A stretch of 9,060 nt of DNA from AC-32 sp035473395 (GCA_035473395.1 DATIOF010000103.1:1-9060); one strand, 5' to 3'. Shown: positions 1 to 6,379, numbered from the stretch's first letter. The notes: a model not told the origin generated them from the sequence alone. Translations and numbers: made by a program.

Positions 1-1663
1 TGTAGTCGGGCCCCGCGCCGCCCTCGGGCGGGGTCAGGCGGCCGCCCTTGGCGGTGATGGCGCCGCACTGGACGCAGTTCGAGGGGGTCACCTCGACGCC
101 GTTCTCGGCCACCTCGTAGACCGCCGCCGGGCACATGCGCGTCCACAGCTCGGCGATCTCCTTCGGCACGTCGCGTTGCACGCGGATGTGGTTCGGCGCG
201 TCGTCGCGCGTCGCGTTGCCGGAGAGAAAGACGGACGAGAGCTTGTCGAAGGTGAGCTCCCCGTCCGGCAGCGGGTAGCTCTGCGCGCGGTGGGTGCGGA
301 CGAGCTCCTGGTCGGCGTCGGCCTCCATCCGGGCGTCGCCGGGCGGAAACGCGCCGCGCGTCGCGGTCATCGCTCCGGCGAGCGCGCCGCCGAGCGCGAG
401 GCCGCGGCCGAACGCCGGCCGCATGTTGCGCACCTGCTTGAGGTCGCGCCAGACGAAGCTCTCCTGCAGGGCCCGGTCGTAGCCGGCCAAGGCGCCGCGC
501 CGGCCCGGCGTCTCGCCGCGCTGCAGCGCCGAGAACGCCGCCTCCGCAGCAAGCCGCCCCGACTCGACCGCGTAGTGGATGCCCTTCAACGCCGGCACGT
601 TGACGAGCCCCGCGCCGTCGCCGCAGATCAGCAGGCCCGGCGCGTGCAGGCGCTTGGGCAGGGAGAGGAAGCCACCCTCTGGGATCGTCTTCGCCCCCCA
701 CGCCACGCGCTCGCCGCCGAGCAGCAGCTCGTGCACGAACGGATGGGTCTTCAGCTGCTGCAGCAGGTCGTGCACGGACAGCTGGACGTCGCGGTAGTCG
801 AGCCCGACCACCAGCCCAACCGTGAGCATCTCGTCGCCCATCGGGTAGACGAAGGAACCGCCGAACTCGCGGTAGCGCTTCGCCGTTCGCAGCGGCCAGC
901 CAAGTGTGTGGATCACGCGGTCGAGCGGCCTGTTGATCTTCCAGACCTCCTTCACCCCGAGCGCCCAGACCTGCGGGTTGTCGCCGTGGAGGCCGAAGCG
1001 GTCGAGGGCGACGCCGGTCAGGTGCCCCTGGGTTCCCTCCGCCAGCACGGTCACGCGCGCGTGAACATCGGAGCCGGGCTCGAAGTTGCCGAGCTCCTGG
1101 CCGTCCCTTCCACGTCCGCGGTCGCCGGTGCGGACGCCGCGGACCCGGCCGTCGCCGACGAGCAGGGCGTGGCCCGAGGTCTCGGGGAGGATCGTGGCGC
1201 CGCCCTCCTCCGCACGCTCGGCGAGCCAGCGGCCGAGCTGCGAGAGCGAGGCGACGTAGTTGCCGCCGTTCTTCATCGTCGGCGGGGTGGGGATTCGCAG
1301 CGAGCGCTGCGGAGTGAGGAAGTAGACCGACTCGTGCTCGACGCGCCCGTAGAAGGGGAAGTCGCGCGTGTGGTAGCGCCCGTCGAAGAGCTTGCGCAGC
1401 GAGCGCGGGTTGACGACCGCGCCCGAGAGCAGGTGCGAGCCCGGCTGCCGCCCTTTCTCGAGCACCGCGACCGGGACGTCGCCGAGCCGCTCGGCCAGCT
1501 CGGGCGCGCCCTCGAGCAGCTGGCCGAGGCGGATCGCGCACGCCAGCCCCGCCGGGCCCGCGCCGACGATCAGGACGCCCACCTCGATCTCGGGGTCGCC
1601 GGGCGCGACTACGAACTCGTTCGAGTCGAAAGGAGGAGGGAAATCTGCCGGGCGCAGCGCCAT
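1..1663 (-). CDS. Electron transfer flavoprotein:ubiquinone oxidoreductase (ETF-QO, FixC-FixX fusion type), C-terminal end outside window
   Basis: Membrane-associated flavoprotein that takes electrons from reduced EtfAB and reduces quinone. 554 codons are visible from ATG at 1663 and the frame is open to the window edge. It shows an FAD dinucleotide-binding motif GAGPAG (residues 34-39), the family stretch LLSGAVVNPRSLRKLF after the first Rossmann segment, and a second FAD-contact region ICGDGAGLVNVPALKGIHYA. A C-terminal ferredoxin-like segment contains MCPAAVYE and NCVQCG and ends in PEGGAGPDY. Other ETF-QOs end almost at this point, so only a few residues are probably missing. A weak GGGGG Shine-Dalgarno at 1672-1676 lies 8 bases before the ATG; GTG at 1672 is an alternative start three codons upstream. 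It lies 52 bases downstream of etfA on the same strand, so co-transcription with etfBA is likely. Oddity: the Fe-S site shows three cysteines (511, 530, 533), and Ile536 occupies the place of the fourth. Confidence 0.96.
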   Translation of the reverse strand, partial: MALRPADFPPPFDSNEFVVAPGDPEIEVGVLIVGAGPAGLACAIRLGQLLEGAPELAERLGDVPVAVLEKGRQPGSHLLSGAVVNPRSLRKLFDGRYHTRDFPFYGRVEHESVYFLTPQRSLRIPTPPTMKNGGNYVASLSQLGRWLAERAEEGGATILPETSGHALLVGDGRVRGVRTGDRGRGRDGQELGNFEPGSDVHARVTVLAEGTQGHLTGVALDRFGLHGDNPQVWALGVKEVWKINRPLDRVIHTLGWPLRTAKRYREFGGSFVYPMGDEMLTVGLVVGLDYRDVQLSVHDLLQQLKTHPFVHELLLGGERVAWGAKTIPEGGFLSLPKRLHAPGLLICGDGAGLVNVPALKGIHYAVESGRLAAEAAFSALQRGETPGRRGALAGYDRALQESFVWRDLKQVRNMRPAFGRGLALGGALAGAMTATRGAFPPGDARMEADADQELVRTHRAQSYPLPDGELTFDKLSSVFLSGNATRDDAPNHIRVQRDVPKEIAELWTRMCPAAVYEVAENGVEVTPSNCVQCGAITAKGGRLTPPEGGAGPDY

Positions 1664-1715
1664 CAGCTGCACCCCCGCTCGCGACGATTGCGTGACACTG
1701 GAACGCGTAGCGTTT

Positions 1716-2672
1716 TCACGCTTTGCGGGCTCGGACGAGCTCGGTCAGCTTCGGAACGATCTCGTTCAGGTCGCCGACCACTCCGAGGTCGGCGTACTCG
1801 AAGATCGGTGCGTTCGGGTCCTTGTTGATGGCGACGATCAGGCCCGAGCTCTGCATGCCGACCTTGTGCTGGATCGCGCCGGAGATGCCGACCGCGACGT
1901 AGAGCTTCGGCGAGACGGTCTTGCCAGTCTGGCCGACCTGGGCCGAGTACGGGTACCAGCCGGCGTCGACAACCGCGCGCGTGGCCGCGACCGCGCCGCC
2001 GAGCGCCTTGGCCAGCTCTTCGACCTGCGCGAACCCCTCCGGCCCGCCGAGGCCGCGGCCGCCGGCGACGATCACGTCGGCGTCCTCGATCGACGGGCCT
2101 TCGCTCTCCTCGTGCGCCTGCTCGACCATCGTGGCCGCCAGCGAGAAGTCCTGCAGGCGCGACTCGAGCTTCTGCACCTCCGCACTGCCGCCGCTCTCCT
2201 GCGGCTCGAAGGTGCCCGAGCGGACCAGGGCGAGCCGTGGCTCCGAGCTCCAGCCGACGTCGACGTAGACCGAGTCGCCGAGCGCCGGGCGCTTGCCGAC
2301 GAGCTCACCGCCTTCCACCGAGAGATCCGTAAGGTCGTAGTTGAGGCCCGCATCGAGTCGAGCAGCCAGCCCGGCAGCGACGTCGGCCGAGAGCACGCTC
2401 GCCGCGAACAGGACGGCGTCGAAGCCGCCCTCGCCGAGCAGCGTCGCGAGCGCATCGACGCGCGGCTGCGGCAGCGGCTTATCGAGCAGCACGTCGTCCA
2501 TCACGTGGACGCGCTGCGCCCCGAAGCGGCCGGCGTCGGCGGCGAGGGCTTCCACCTCGGCGCCGAGCAGCACGGCCTCGGCCTCGCCGAGCGCGGCTGC
2601 CTTACCGAGCACGCCGAGCGAGTCCTTCTGCAGCTTGCCCTCGTGATGCTCCAGGAAGACCAGGAGTTTCAT
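1716..2672 (-). CDS. etfA: Electron transfer flavoprotein alpha subunit
   Basis: 318-residue FAD-carrying subunit of the soluble EtfAB heterodimer, which shuttles electrons from acyl-CoA dehydrogenases to ETF-QO. The N-terminal domain starts MKLLVFLEHHEGKLQKDSLG. The C-terminal FAD domain is intact and typical: GGRGLGG, then TRAVVDAGW, QVGQTGKTVSP, VGISGAIQHKVGMQ and VAINKDPNAPIFEYADLGVV, and the protein ends in a short helix with basic residues. Length is usual for the family. The start is fixed by the overlap with etfB: the etfA ATG and the etfB TGA share bases as ATGA (2669-2672), a classic translational-coupling junction. A purine-rich GGAGAAGAAGG lies just upstream, inside the end of etfB. 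The reading frame stays open far upstream on this strand (to 4049), but that stretch is only a shadow of etfB and of the opposite-strand peptidase. Identification is firm. Confidence 0.97.
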   Translation of the reverse strand: MKLLVFLEHHEGKLQKDSLGVLGKAAALGEAEAVLLGAEVEALAADAGRFGAQRVHVMDDVLLDKPLPQPRVDALATLLGEGGFDAVLFAASVLSADVAAGLAARLDAGLNYDLTDLSVEGGELVGKRPALGDSVYVDVGWSSEPRLALVRSGTFEPQESGGSAEVQKLESRLQDFSLAATMVEQAHEESEGPSIEDADVIVAGGRGLGGPEGFAQVEELAKALGGAVAATRAVVDAGWYPYSAQVGQTGKTVSPKLYVAVGISGAIQHKVGMQSSGLIVAINKDPNAPIFEYADLGVVGDLNEIVPKLTELVRARKA

Positions 2673-3448
2673 ACGGCCTTCTTCTCCGCGAGGAACTCGA
2701 CGATCTTCTCGGCGGCCGAGCCATCGTCCTCGATCTTCTGGATGTTGCCGCGGGAGGGCGGGTCGTTCAGGGCCTCGACAGTCGTGCGCGAGCCGGCCTC
2801 GCCGGCCTCCTCCGCGGGCACGCCGAGGTCTGCGAGCGAGAGCGTCTCCTGCGGCTTCTTCTTCGCGCCCATGATCCCCTTCAGGGCCGGGTAGCGCGGG
2901 ACGTTGATCGCGTCCGAGACGGCGACGACGGCCGGCAGCGGCGCCTCGATCACGTCGTAGCCGAACTCGGTCTGGCGCTTGCCGCGCACCTTCCCGTTCT
3001 CGTGCGAGAGCTCGGCCACCTGCGAGATCAGCGGCTGTTGCAGCCGGTCGGCGACCGCGGCCCAGAGCACGGCGCCGTCGCCGTCGTTGGCCTGCTGGCC
3101 GAAGAGCACGAGGTCCGCGCTCTCCCGCTCGAGCGCTGCCGCGAGCACGCGGCTGGTGGCGACCAGGTCCGAGCCGGCAACCGCCTCGTCGGAGACGAGC
3201 ACGACACGGTCGGCGCCCATCGCAAGGGCACGGCGCATCGCCTCGAGTGCCTTCTCCGGGCCGACGGAGACGATCACCACCTCGCCGTCGCCGGCAGCCT
3301 CCTTCAGCTTCAGCGCCTCCTCGACGGCGTTCGCGTCGAACGGGTTCAGCACCCCTTCTCCGGAGCGGTCGAGCCGCTTGGTCGAAGGGTCGATCCGCCG
3401 CGCGGCGGTCGCCTCGGGGACGTACTTGGCGCAAACGGCGATCTTCAT
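2669..3448 (-). CDS. etfB: Electron transfer flavoprotein beta subunit
   Basis: 259-residue beta subunit of the EtfAB electron carrier; in the family it binds AMP and provides the docking surface for dehydrogenases. It begins MKIAVCAKYVPEA, followed by LNPFDANAVEEALKLKE (near residues 34-50), GADRVVLVSDE and the nucleotide-site segment DLVLFGQQANDGDGAVLW. The family signature NVPRYPALKGIMGAKKKP lies around residues 184-201; the last lysines are in the recognition-loop region. It is the first gene of the etfB-etfA-ETF-QO operon. There is no Shine-Dalgarno before the ATG, but TAGAGT (3458-3463) ends nine bases upstream, so the transcript may have almost no leader. The upstream region of about 60 bases is shared with the divergent M23 peptidase gene. 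I cannot tell from sequence alone whether this ETF bifurcates; the fused downstream ETF-QO argues for the ordinary beta-oxidation type. Confidence 0.97.
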   Translation of the reverse strand: MKIAVCAKYVPEATAARRIDPSTKRLDRSGEGVLNPFDANAVEEALKLKEAAGDGEVVIVSVGPEKALEAMRRALAMGADRVVLVSDEAVAGSDLVATSRVLAAALERESADLVLFGQQANDGDGAVLWAAVADRLQQPLISQVAELSHENGKVRGKRQTEFGYDVIEAPLPAVVAVSDAINVPRYPALKGIMGAKKKPQETLSLADLGVPAEEAGEAGSRTTVEALNDPPSRGNIQKIEDDGSAAEKIVEFLAEKKAV

Positions 3449-3457
3449 GCGGCCGGG

Positions 3458-3463
3458 ACTCTA
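3458..3463 (-). promoter_or_regulatory. Possible -10 box for the etfB operon
   Basis: TAGAGT on the minus strand fits the TANNNT pattern and ends nine bases before the etfB ATG, which has no Shine-Dalgarno. This would give a leader of about two bases. I see no clear -35 element. Inference only. Confidence 0.3.
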
Positions 3464-3476
3464 CCGAGGCCTCTGC

Positions 3477-3482
3477 TACCCT
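3477..3482 (+). promoter_or_regulatory. Possible -10 box for the M23 peptidase gene
   Basis: TACCCT on the plus strand fits TANNNT and lies 27 bases before the peptidase ATG, giving a predicted leader of about 20 bases that would hold the GGAG at 3503-3506. No convincing -35 element. It lies in the same short divergent spacer as the etfB promoter candidate, so the two could interfere with each other. Confidence 0.2.
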
Positions 3483-3509
3483 CCGGCCCTTCGAGCACGA
3501 CCGGAGCCC

Positions 3510-4397
3510 ATGATCAGCCACCGGACGACAGCCCGAGGAACCCTCATTCTCGTTCTCGCGCTTCTGACCCTCGCGGGCGGAGCGGGCGCCGCCGTGCCCC
3601 AGAAGATCGTCTTCCCCGTGCTCGCCACCGTGACCTACGTCGACGACTTCGGCGACCCGCGACCGGGCGGGGTGCACCAGGGGATCGACATCATGGCCCC
3701 TAAGCGGAGCCTCGCCCTCGCAGCCGAGGCCGGCAAGGTCGAGTTCTGGACGACCTCGGCGAGCGCAGGCTGCATGCTCTACCTCCACGGCGCGAGCGGC
3801 ACCGACTACCAGTACATCCACCTCAACAACGACCTGACCGCAAAGAACGACAACCGCGGCAAGTGCGTCGCCGGGACCGCCTACGCGAAGGGCTTGAAGG
3901 ACGGGGCCAAGGTGGTGGCCGGCCAGCCCATCGGGTACGTGGGCGACTCGGGCGACGCGAACGGGATCCACCCGCACCTCCACTTCGAGCTTCACCCTGG
4001 GCGCGGCAAGGCGGTCGACGCCTATCCGTGGCTGCAGCGGGCGACGCACCTGCTCTTCTCCGCGCCGCGCGGGATGCCGTTCACGCTCGAGCTGCGGGGG
4101 ACGGTCGCCTCCGTCACCGACGACACCGTCCAGCTACGCCTGACCGCGGTCAGCGCCTGGCCGATGCGCCAGCACCAGTCGCAGCTGAAGCGGAAGCTGC
4201 TCGTCTCGGTCCCGGCCGACGCGACCGTCCAACGGGTGCCTAGGGCCGGTGCGCGCGGAACGCCGACGACCCTTGTCTCGGCGAAGCCGAACCAGCAGAT
4301 CGACATCTGGACGGCGGCCGCGCCGTCGACGCTCAAGGCCCAGCGCGGCGACGACCTCGCGCTCAGCGCCTCGCTGGTCTCGCTGATCGGCTCCTAG
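3510..4397 (+). CDS. Secreted M23-family zinc metallopeptidase with C-terminal beta-rich domain
   Basis: 295-residue exported peptidoglycan peptidase candidate. Residues 1-28 are a Sec signal peptide (basic start, LILVLALLTLAGGAGA, likely cut near AGA-AVP). The LytM/M23 domain covers about residues 30-175 and has all expected metal and catalytic residues: HQGID (His56, Asp60), YIHL (His104) and HPHLHFEL (His156, His158). Two lone cysteines (88, 119) lie within the domain and may form a disulfide. About residues 190-295 form an extra domain I do not recognise firmly; its pattern (GTVASVTDDTVQL, then a basic strand, then VSVPADATVQR and NQQIDIW) suggests a small beta-barrel of the DUF5666 kind. 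The intact active site suggests a working endopeptidase rather than a divisome activator. Start choice: ATG 3510 gives the signal peptide and has GGAG three bases upstream, rather close. The frame is open upstream to 2979, but that part is antisense to etfB. Confidence 0.9.
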   Translation: MISHRTTARGTLILVLALLTLAGGAGAAVPQKIVFPVLATVTYVDDFGDPRPGGVHQGIDIMAPKRSLALAAEAGKVEFWTTSASAGCMLYLHGASGTDYQYIHLNNDLTAKNDNRGKCVAGTAYAKGLKDGAKVVAGQPIGYVGDSGDANGIHPHLHFELHPGRGKAVDAYPWLQRATHLLFSAPRGMPFTLELRGTVASVTDDTVQLRLTAVSAWPMRQHQSQLKRKLLVSVPADATVQRVPRAGARGTPTTLVSAKPNQQIDIWTAAAPSTLKAQRGDDLALSASLVSLIGS

Positions 4398-4422
4398 ACA
4401 GCGCCAGTCGCGGGGTGTATCT

Positions 4423-4452
4423 CCCTCTCGACCGTTTCATCGGGAGAGAGGG
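4423..4452 (+). promoter_or_regulatory. Possible Shine-Dalgarno-masking hairpin in the leader of the collagen-like gene
   Basis: CCCTCTC (4423-4429) can pair perfectly with GAGAGGG (4446-4452) across a 16-base loop. The right arm is most of the ribosome-binding site GAGAGGGG, five bases before ATG 4459. An alternative pairing, CTCCC (4421-4425) with GGGAG (4442-4446), excludes the first and would leave the site partly free. Purine-rich ribosome sites easily find pyrimidine partners, so chance is possible. Confidence 0.3.
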
Positions 4453-4458
4453 GAAACC

Positions 4459-5178
4459 ATGCGGTCTTGGAAGCTCGCCGCCACGGCGATCGCCGTCGCG
4501 GCCCTGGCAGGCGCGGGCATCGCGTACGCGAACATTCCGGGCGGAGGCAACGTCTACACCGCCTGCATGCTCAAGAACGTCGGCACGGTACGGCTGATCG
4601 ACCCGACGCTGCCGGCGTCGAACCTGATGAGCCACTGCACCTCGCTCGAGACACAGATGAGCTGGAACCAGCAGGGCCAGCCGGGTACGCCCGGGTCACC
4701 CGGGCAGGACGGCGCCAGCGTCGTCATGGGCGATGCCGGTGCGAACTGCGCCAACGGCGGCGTCTCGCTGACCGTCGGCTCCGCCACGCGCTACGTCTGC
4801 AACGGCGCGAACGGCGCTGACGGGCAGAACGGCACCTTCACCGGCCACTTCGAAAGCCCGAACGGGCAGTACTCGATCGACGTCGCGAACGGTGGCATCG
4901 ACCTCCTGGGGCCGAACGGCATGGTCCACATCAACTCGACGGGGATCACCGCCACCAGCGGGACGACGCTCAAGCTGAGGGGCTCGGGAGGCGTCGAGCT
5001 GCGGAGCGACTCGCTGCTCGACATCATCGGCGCCGGAACCACCTCGGTCACCGGCAGCCTGCTGCGGCTGAACGGCTGCTCGGGTGGCGTCACGCGGGTG
5101 GGCGACCTCGTGACCGTCAACCCCGACAGCGGGATCGGCTTCCTCACGGTGGGCTCGCCGACCGTCTGCTCGGGCTAG
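4459..5178 (+). CDS. Secreted collagen-like protein with VgrG/PAAR-like needle-type C-terminal half
   Basis: 239-residue exported protein of unknown function. Residues 1-24 are a Sec signal peptide (cleavage after AYA). Residues 25-70 form a module with Cys36 and Cys60, VRLID and ETQMSWNQQG, a type that often precedes collagen repeats in actinobacterial secreted proteins. Residues 73-87 hold five Gly-X-Y triplets (GQP GTP GSP GQD GAS). Residues 88-115 form a spacer with Cys97 and Cys114 (NCANGG...YVCNG). Residues 116-127 hold four more triplets. Residues 129-206 consist of short alternating polar/hydrophobic strands separated by Gly or Asn (IDVANGGIDLLGPNG, TLKLRGSGGVELRSDS), like the triple-stranded beta-needle of VgrG and phage spikes. 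The tail, with TRVGD and GSPTVCSG, resembles a PAAR tip. The start has a strong GAGAGGGG five bases upstream. It lies 61 bases after the peptidase on the same strand, so the two may share a transcript. The domain likenesses are read by eye. Confidence 0.8.
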   Translation: MRSWKLAATAIAVAALAGAGIAYANIPGGGNVYTACMLKNVGTVRLIDPTLPASNLMSHCTSLETQMSWNQQGQPGTPGSPGQDGASVVMGDAGANCANGGVSLTVGSATRYVCNGANGADGQNGTFTGHFESPNGQYSIDVANGGIDLLGPNGMVHINSTGITATSGTTLKLRGSGGVELRSDSLLDIIGAGTTSVTGSLLRLNGCSGGVTRVGDLVTVNPDSGIGFLTVGSPTVCSG

Positions 5179-5190
5179 GCCTCGATCACG

Positions 5191-5220
5191 GCGGGGAGGC
5201 GGGGCGACCCGCTTCCCCGC
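5191..5220. terminator. Strong 13-bp hairpin between convergent genes, likely bidirectional terminator
   Basis: GCGGGGAGGCGGG (5191-5203) pairs with CCCGCTTCCCCGC (5208-5220), with one G-T wobble, closing a GCGA loop of the stable GNRA type. It lies between the stop of the collagen-like gene (5178) and the stop of the enoyl-CoA hydratase gene, whose last base (5220) it shares. No U-rich tract follows on either strand, as is common for terminators in GC-rich actinobacteria. Position and stability support termination from both sides. Confidence 0.7.
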
Positions 5221-5987
5221 TAACGCCCGGTGAAGTTGGGCTCGCGCTTCTCGACGAAGGCGGTCATGCCTTCCTTTGCGTCCGCGCTCGAGAACAGCCC
5301 GCCGAACTCGTCGGCCTCGCGCTGCAGGTTCTCGACGTGGTCGCCTTGAAGGACGTGGTTCGTCGCCCGCTTGGCCGCAGCGAGCGCGACCGGGCTCTTG
5401 GTAGCGAGCAGCTCGGCCACCTCGCGCGCCTTCTCGCGCACCGGGTCGTGCACGCCGTTGACGAGACCGATGCGCAGCGCCTCGTCGGCATCGACGAGCC
5501 GGCCGGTCAGGATCAACTCCTTCGCCACGCCGATCCCGCAGGCGCGCGCGAGCCGCTGGGTGCCGCCCCAGCCGGGGATGATCCCGAGATTGATCTCGGG
5601 CTGGCCGAGCGTCGCGCCCGAGGACACATAGCGCAGGTCGCACGCGAGCGCGAGCTCGCATCCGCCGCCCAGCGCGAAGCCGTGGATCGCGGCGATCGTC
5701 GGCTGCCGCATCGTCTCCAGCAGCTGCGTGACCCGGTGGCCGAGCTCGCCCCAGGCCGTCGCCTCCTCGACGGTGAGCCCGCTCATGTACTTGATGTCGG
5801 CGCCCGCGACGAACGCCTTCTCGCCCGAGCCGGTCAGTACGACCACGCCGACCTCGGCGTCACCGGCGAGCTCCTGCAGTCGCTCGCCCAGCTCCTCGAG
5901 CGTCGGCCGGTCGAGCGCATTCATCGCCTCGGGCCGGTCGATCGTGACGGTCGCGATCGCGCCGTCGCGCTCGACGAGAACGCCTAT
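5220..5987 (-). CDS. Enoyl-CoA hydratase/isomerase (crotonase family), possible ATA start
   Basis: Hydrates 2-enoyl-CoA to 3-hydroxyacyl-CoA in beta-oxidation. Crotonase signatures are complete: the oxyanion-hole segment AFVAGADIKYM, HGFALGGGCELALACD with the first catalytic Glu, and GQPEINLGIIPGWGGTQRL with the second (Glu111 and Glu131 if counted from 5987). Both glutamates present favours true hydratase activity over isomerase-only. The first ordinary start codon is ATG 5924, giving 234 residues, but the 21 codons before it encode the conserved first strands of the family (VLVERDGAIATVTIDRPEA). No ATG, GTG or TTG occurs in that frame from 5925 through at least 6060. ATA at 5985-5987 would give 255 residues, the normal length. 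It has GGGAAGG seven bases upstream and overlaps the preceding gene's stop as ATAG. It follows the B12-binding subunit on the same strand, so the two are probably translationally coupled. The precise substrate cannot be told. Confidence 0.93.
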   Translation of the reverse strand: MGVLVERDGAIATVTIDRPEAMNALDRPTLEELGERLQELAGDAEVGVVVLTGSGEKAFVAGADIKYMSGLTVEEATAWGELGHRVTQLLETMRQPTIAAIHGFALGGGCELALACDLRYVSSGATLGQPEINLGIIPGWGGTQRLARACGIGVAKELILTGRLVDADEALRIGLVNGVHDPVREKAREVAELLATKSPVALAAAKRATNHVLQGDHVENLQREADEFGGLFSSADAKEGMTAFVEKREPNFTGR

Positions 5988-6379
5988 GCCGGCACCTTCC
6001 CGCGCAGAAACTCGACGATCTCGCTGGTGGGCGCGCCGGGCGTGAAGACGGCCGCGACGCCCTGCCGTTGGAGCTCCGCGGCGTCCTCGGCCGGGATCGT
6101 CCCGCCGAGCACGACGAGCACGTCCTCGGCCCCGTTCTCGCGCAGCCCTTCGAGGATCCGCGGGACGAGCGTCATGTGCGCTCCGGAGAGGATCGAGATG
6201 CCGACCGCGTCGGCGTCCTCCTGGATCGCGGTCTCGACGATCTGCTCCGGCGTCTGATGGAGACCTGTGTAGATGACTTCCATCCCCGCGTCACGTAGCG
6301 CGCGTGCGATGATCTTCGCCCCCCGGTCGTGCCCGTCGAGACCGGGTTTCGCTATGACGACACGAATCTTGCCGGCCAC
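5984..6379 (-). CDS. B12-binding small subunit of an acyl-CoA mutase (stand-alone methylmalonyl-CoA mutase C-terminal domain)
   Basis: 131-residue cobalamin-binding protein matching the C-terminal domain of methylmalonyl-CoA mutase and its relatives. It carries the base-off/His-on signature DxHxxG as LDGHDRG (Asp15, His17, Gly20), followed by SILSGAH (residues 62-68) and LGGTIP (91-96), the other two conserved cobalamin-pocket segments. It would pair with a TIM-barrel large subunit lacking this domain, such as the one at 7753-9060, which stops before any B12 domain. The two are not adjacent here: a membrane protein gene and an opposite-strand gene lie between. The start is GTG at 6379, giving MAGKIRVVIAKPGLDGHD. 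The frame stays open upstream to 6985, but that is antisense to the next gene. There is no Shine-Dalgarno; TATACT ends seven bases before the GTG, so the message may be leaderless. It overlaps the start of the enoyl-CoA hydratase gene. Confidence 0.93.
   Translation of the reverse strand: MAGKIRVVIAKPGLDGHDRGAKIIARALRDAGMEVIYTGLHQTPEQIVETAIQEDADAVGISILSGAHMTLVPRILEGLRENGAEDVLVVLGGTIPAEDAAELQRQGVAAVFTPGAPTSEIVEFLRGKVPA

Noticed and set aside
1702..1714. Small inverted repeat AACGC-GTA-GCGTT just after the etfA stop
   Set aside because: Only five pairs with a three-base loop and no U-tract; too weak to call a terminator or operator, and read-through into ETF-QO is expected.
176..1828. 550-codon open frame on the plus strand
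   Set aside because: It is antisense to ETF-QO, whose reading frame gives recognisable conserved protein across the same bases. The plus-strand translation is Arg/Ala-rich with no family features, as expected from high GC.
1392..2894. 500-codon open frame on the plus strand across ETF-QO, etfA and etfB
   Set aside because: Shadow of three firmly identified minus-strand genes; low-complexity composition and no motif.
2979..3509. 177-residue N-terminal extension of the M23 peptidase
   Set aside because: The extension is antisense to etfB and Ser/Arg-rich, whereas ATG 3510 yields a proper signal peptide.
2673..4049. Upstream extension of the etfA frame to 4049
   Set aside because: It would read through all of etfB and the opposite-strand peptidase. 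The etfA N-terminus and the ATGA junction with etfB fix the start at 2672.
4675..4839. DNA tandem repeat in the collagen-like region
   Set aside because: The Gly-X-Y periodicity is in the protein only; the codons vary and the runs are short, so it is not a nucleotide repeat array.
4696..5661. 321-codon minus-strand open frame across the collagen-like gene and the hydratase
   Set aside because: Arg-rich shadow that crosses the convergent terminator; no motif.
5337..6257. 306-codon plus-strand open frame over the hydratase and B12-binding genes
   Set aside because: Antisense to two genes with complete catalytic motifs; no recognisable protein features.
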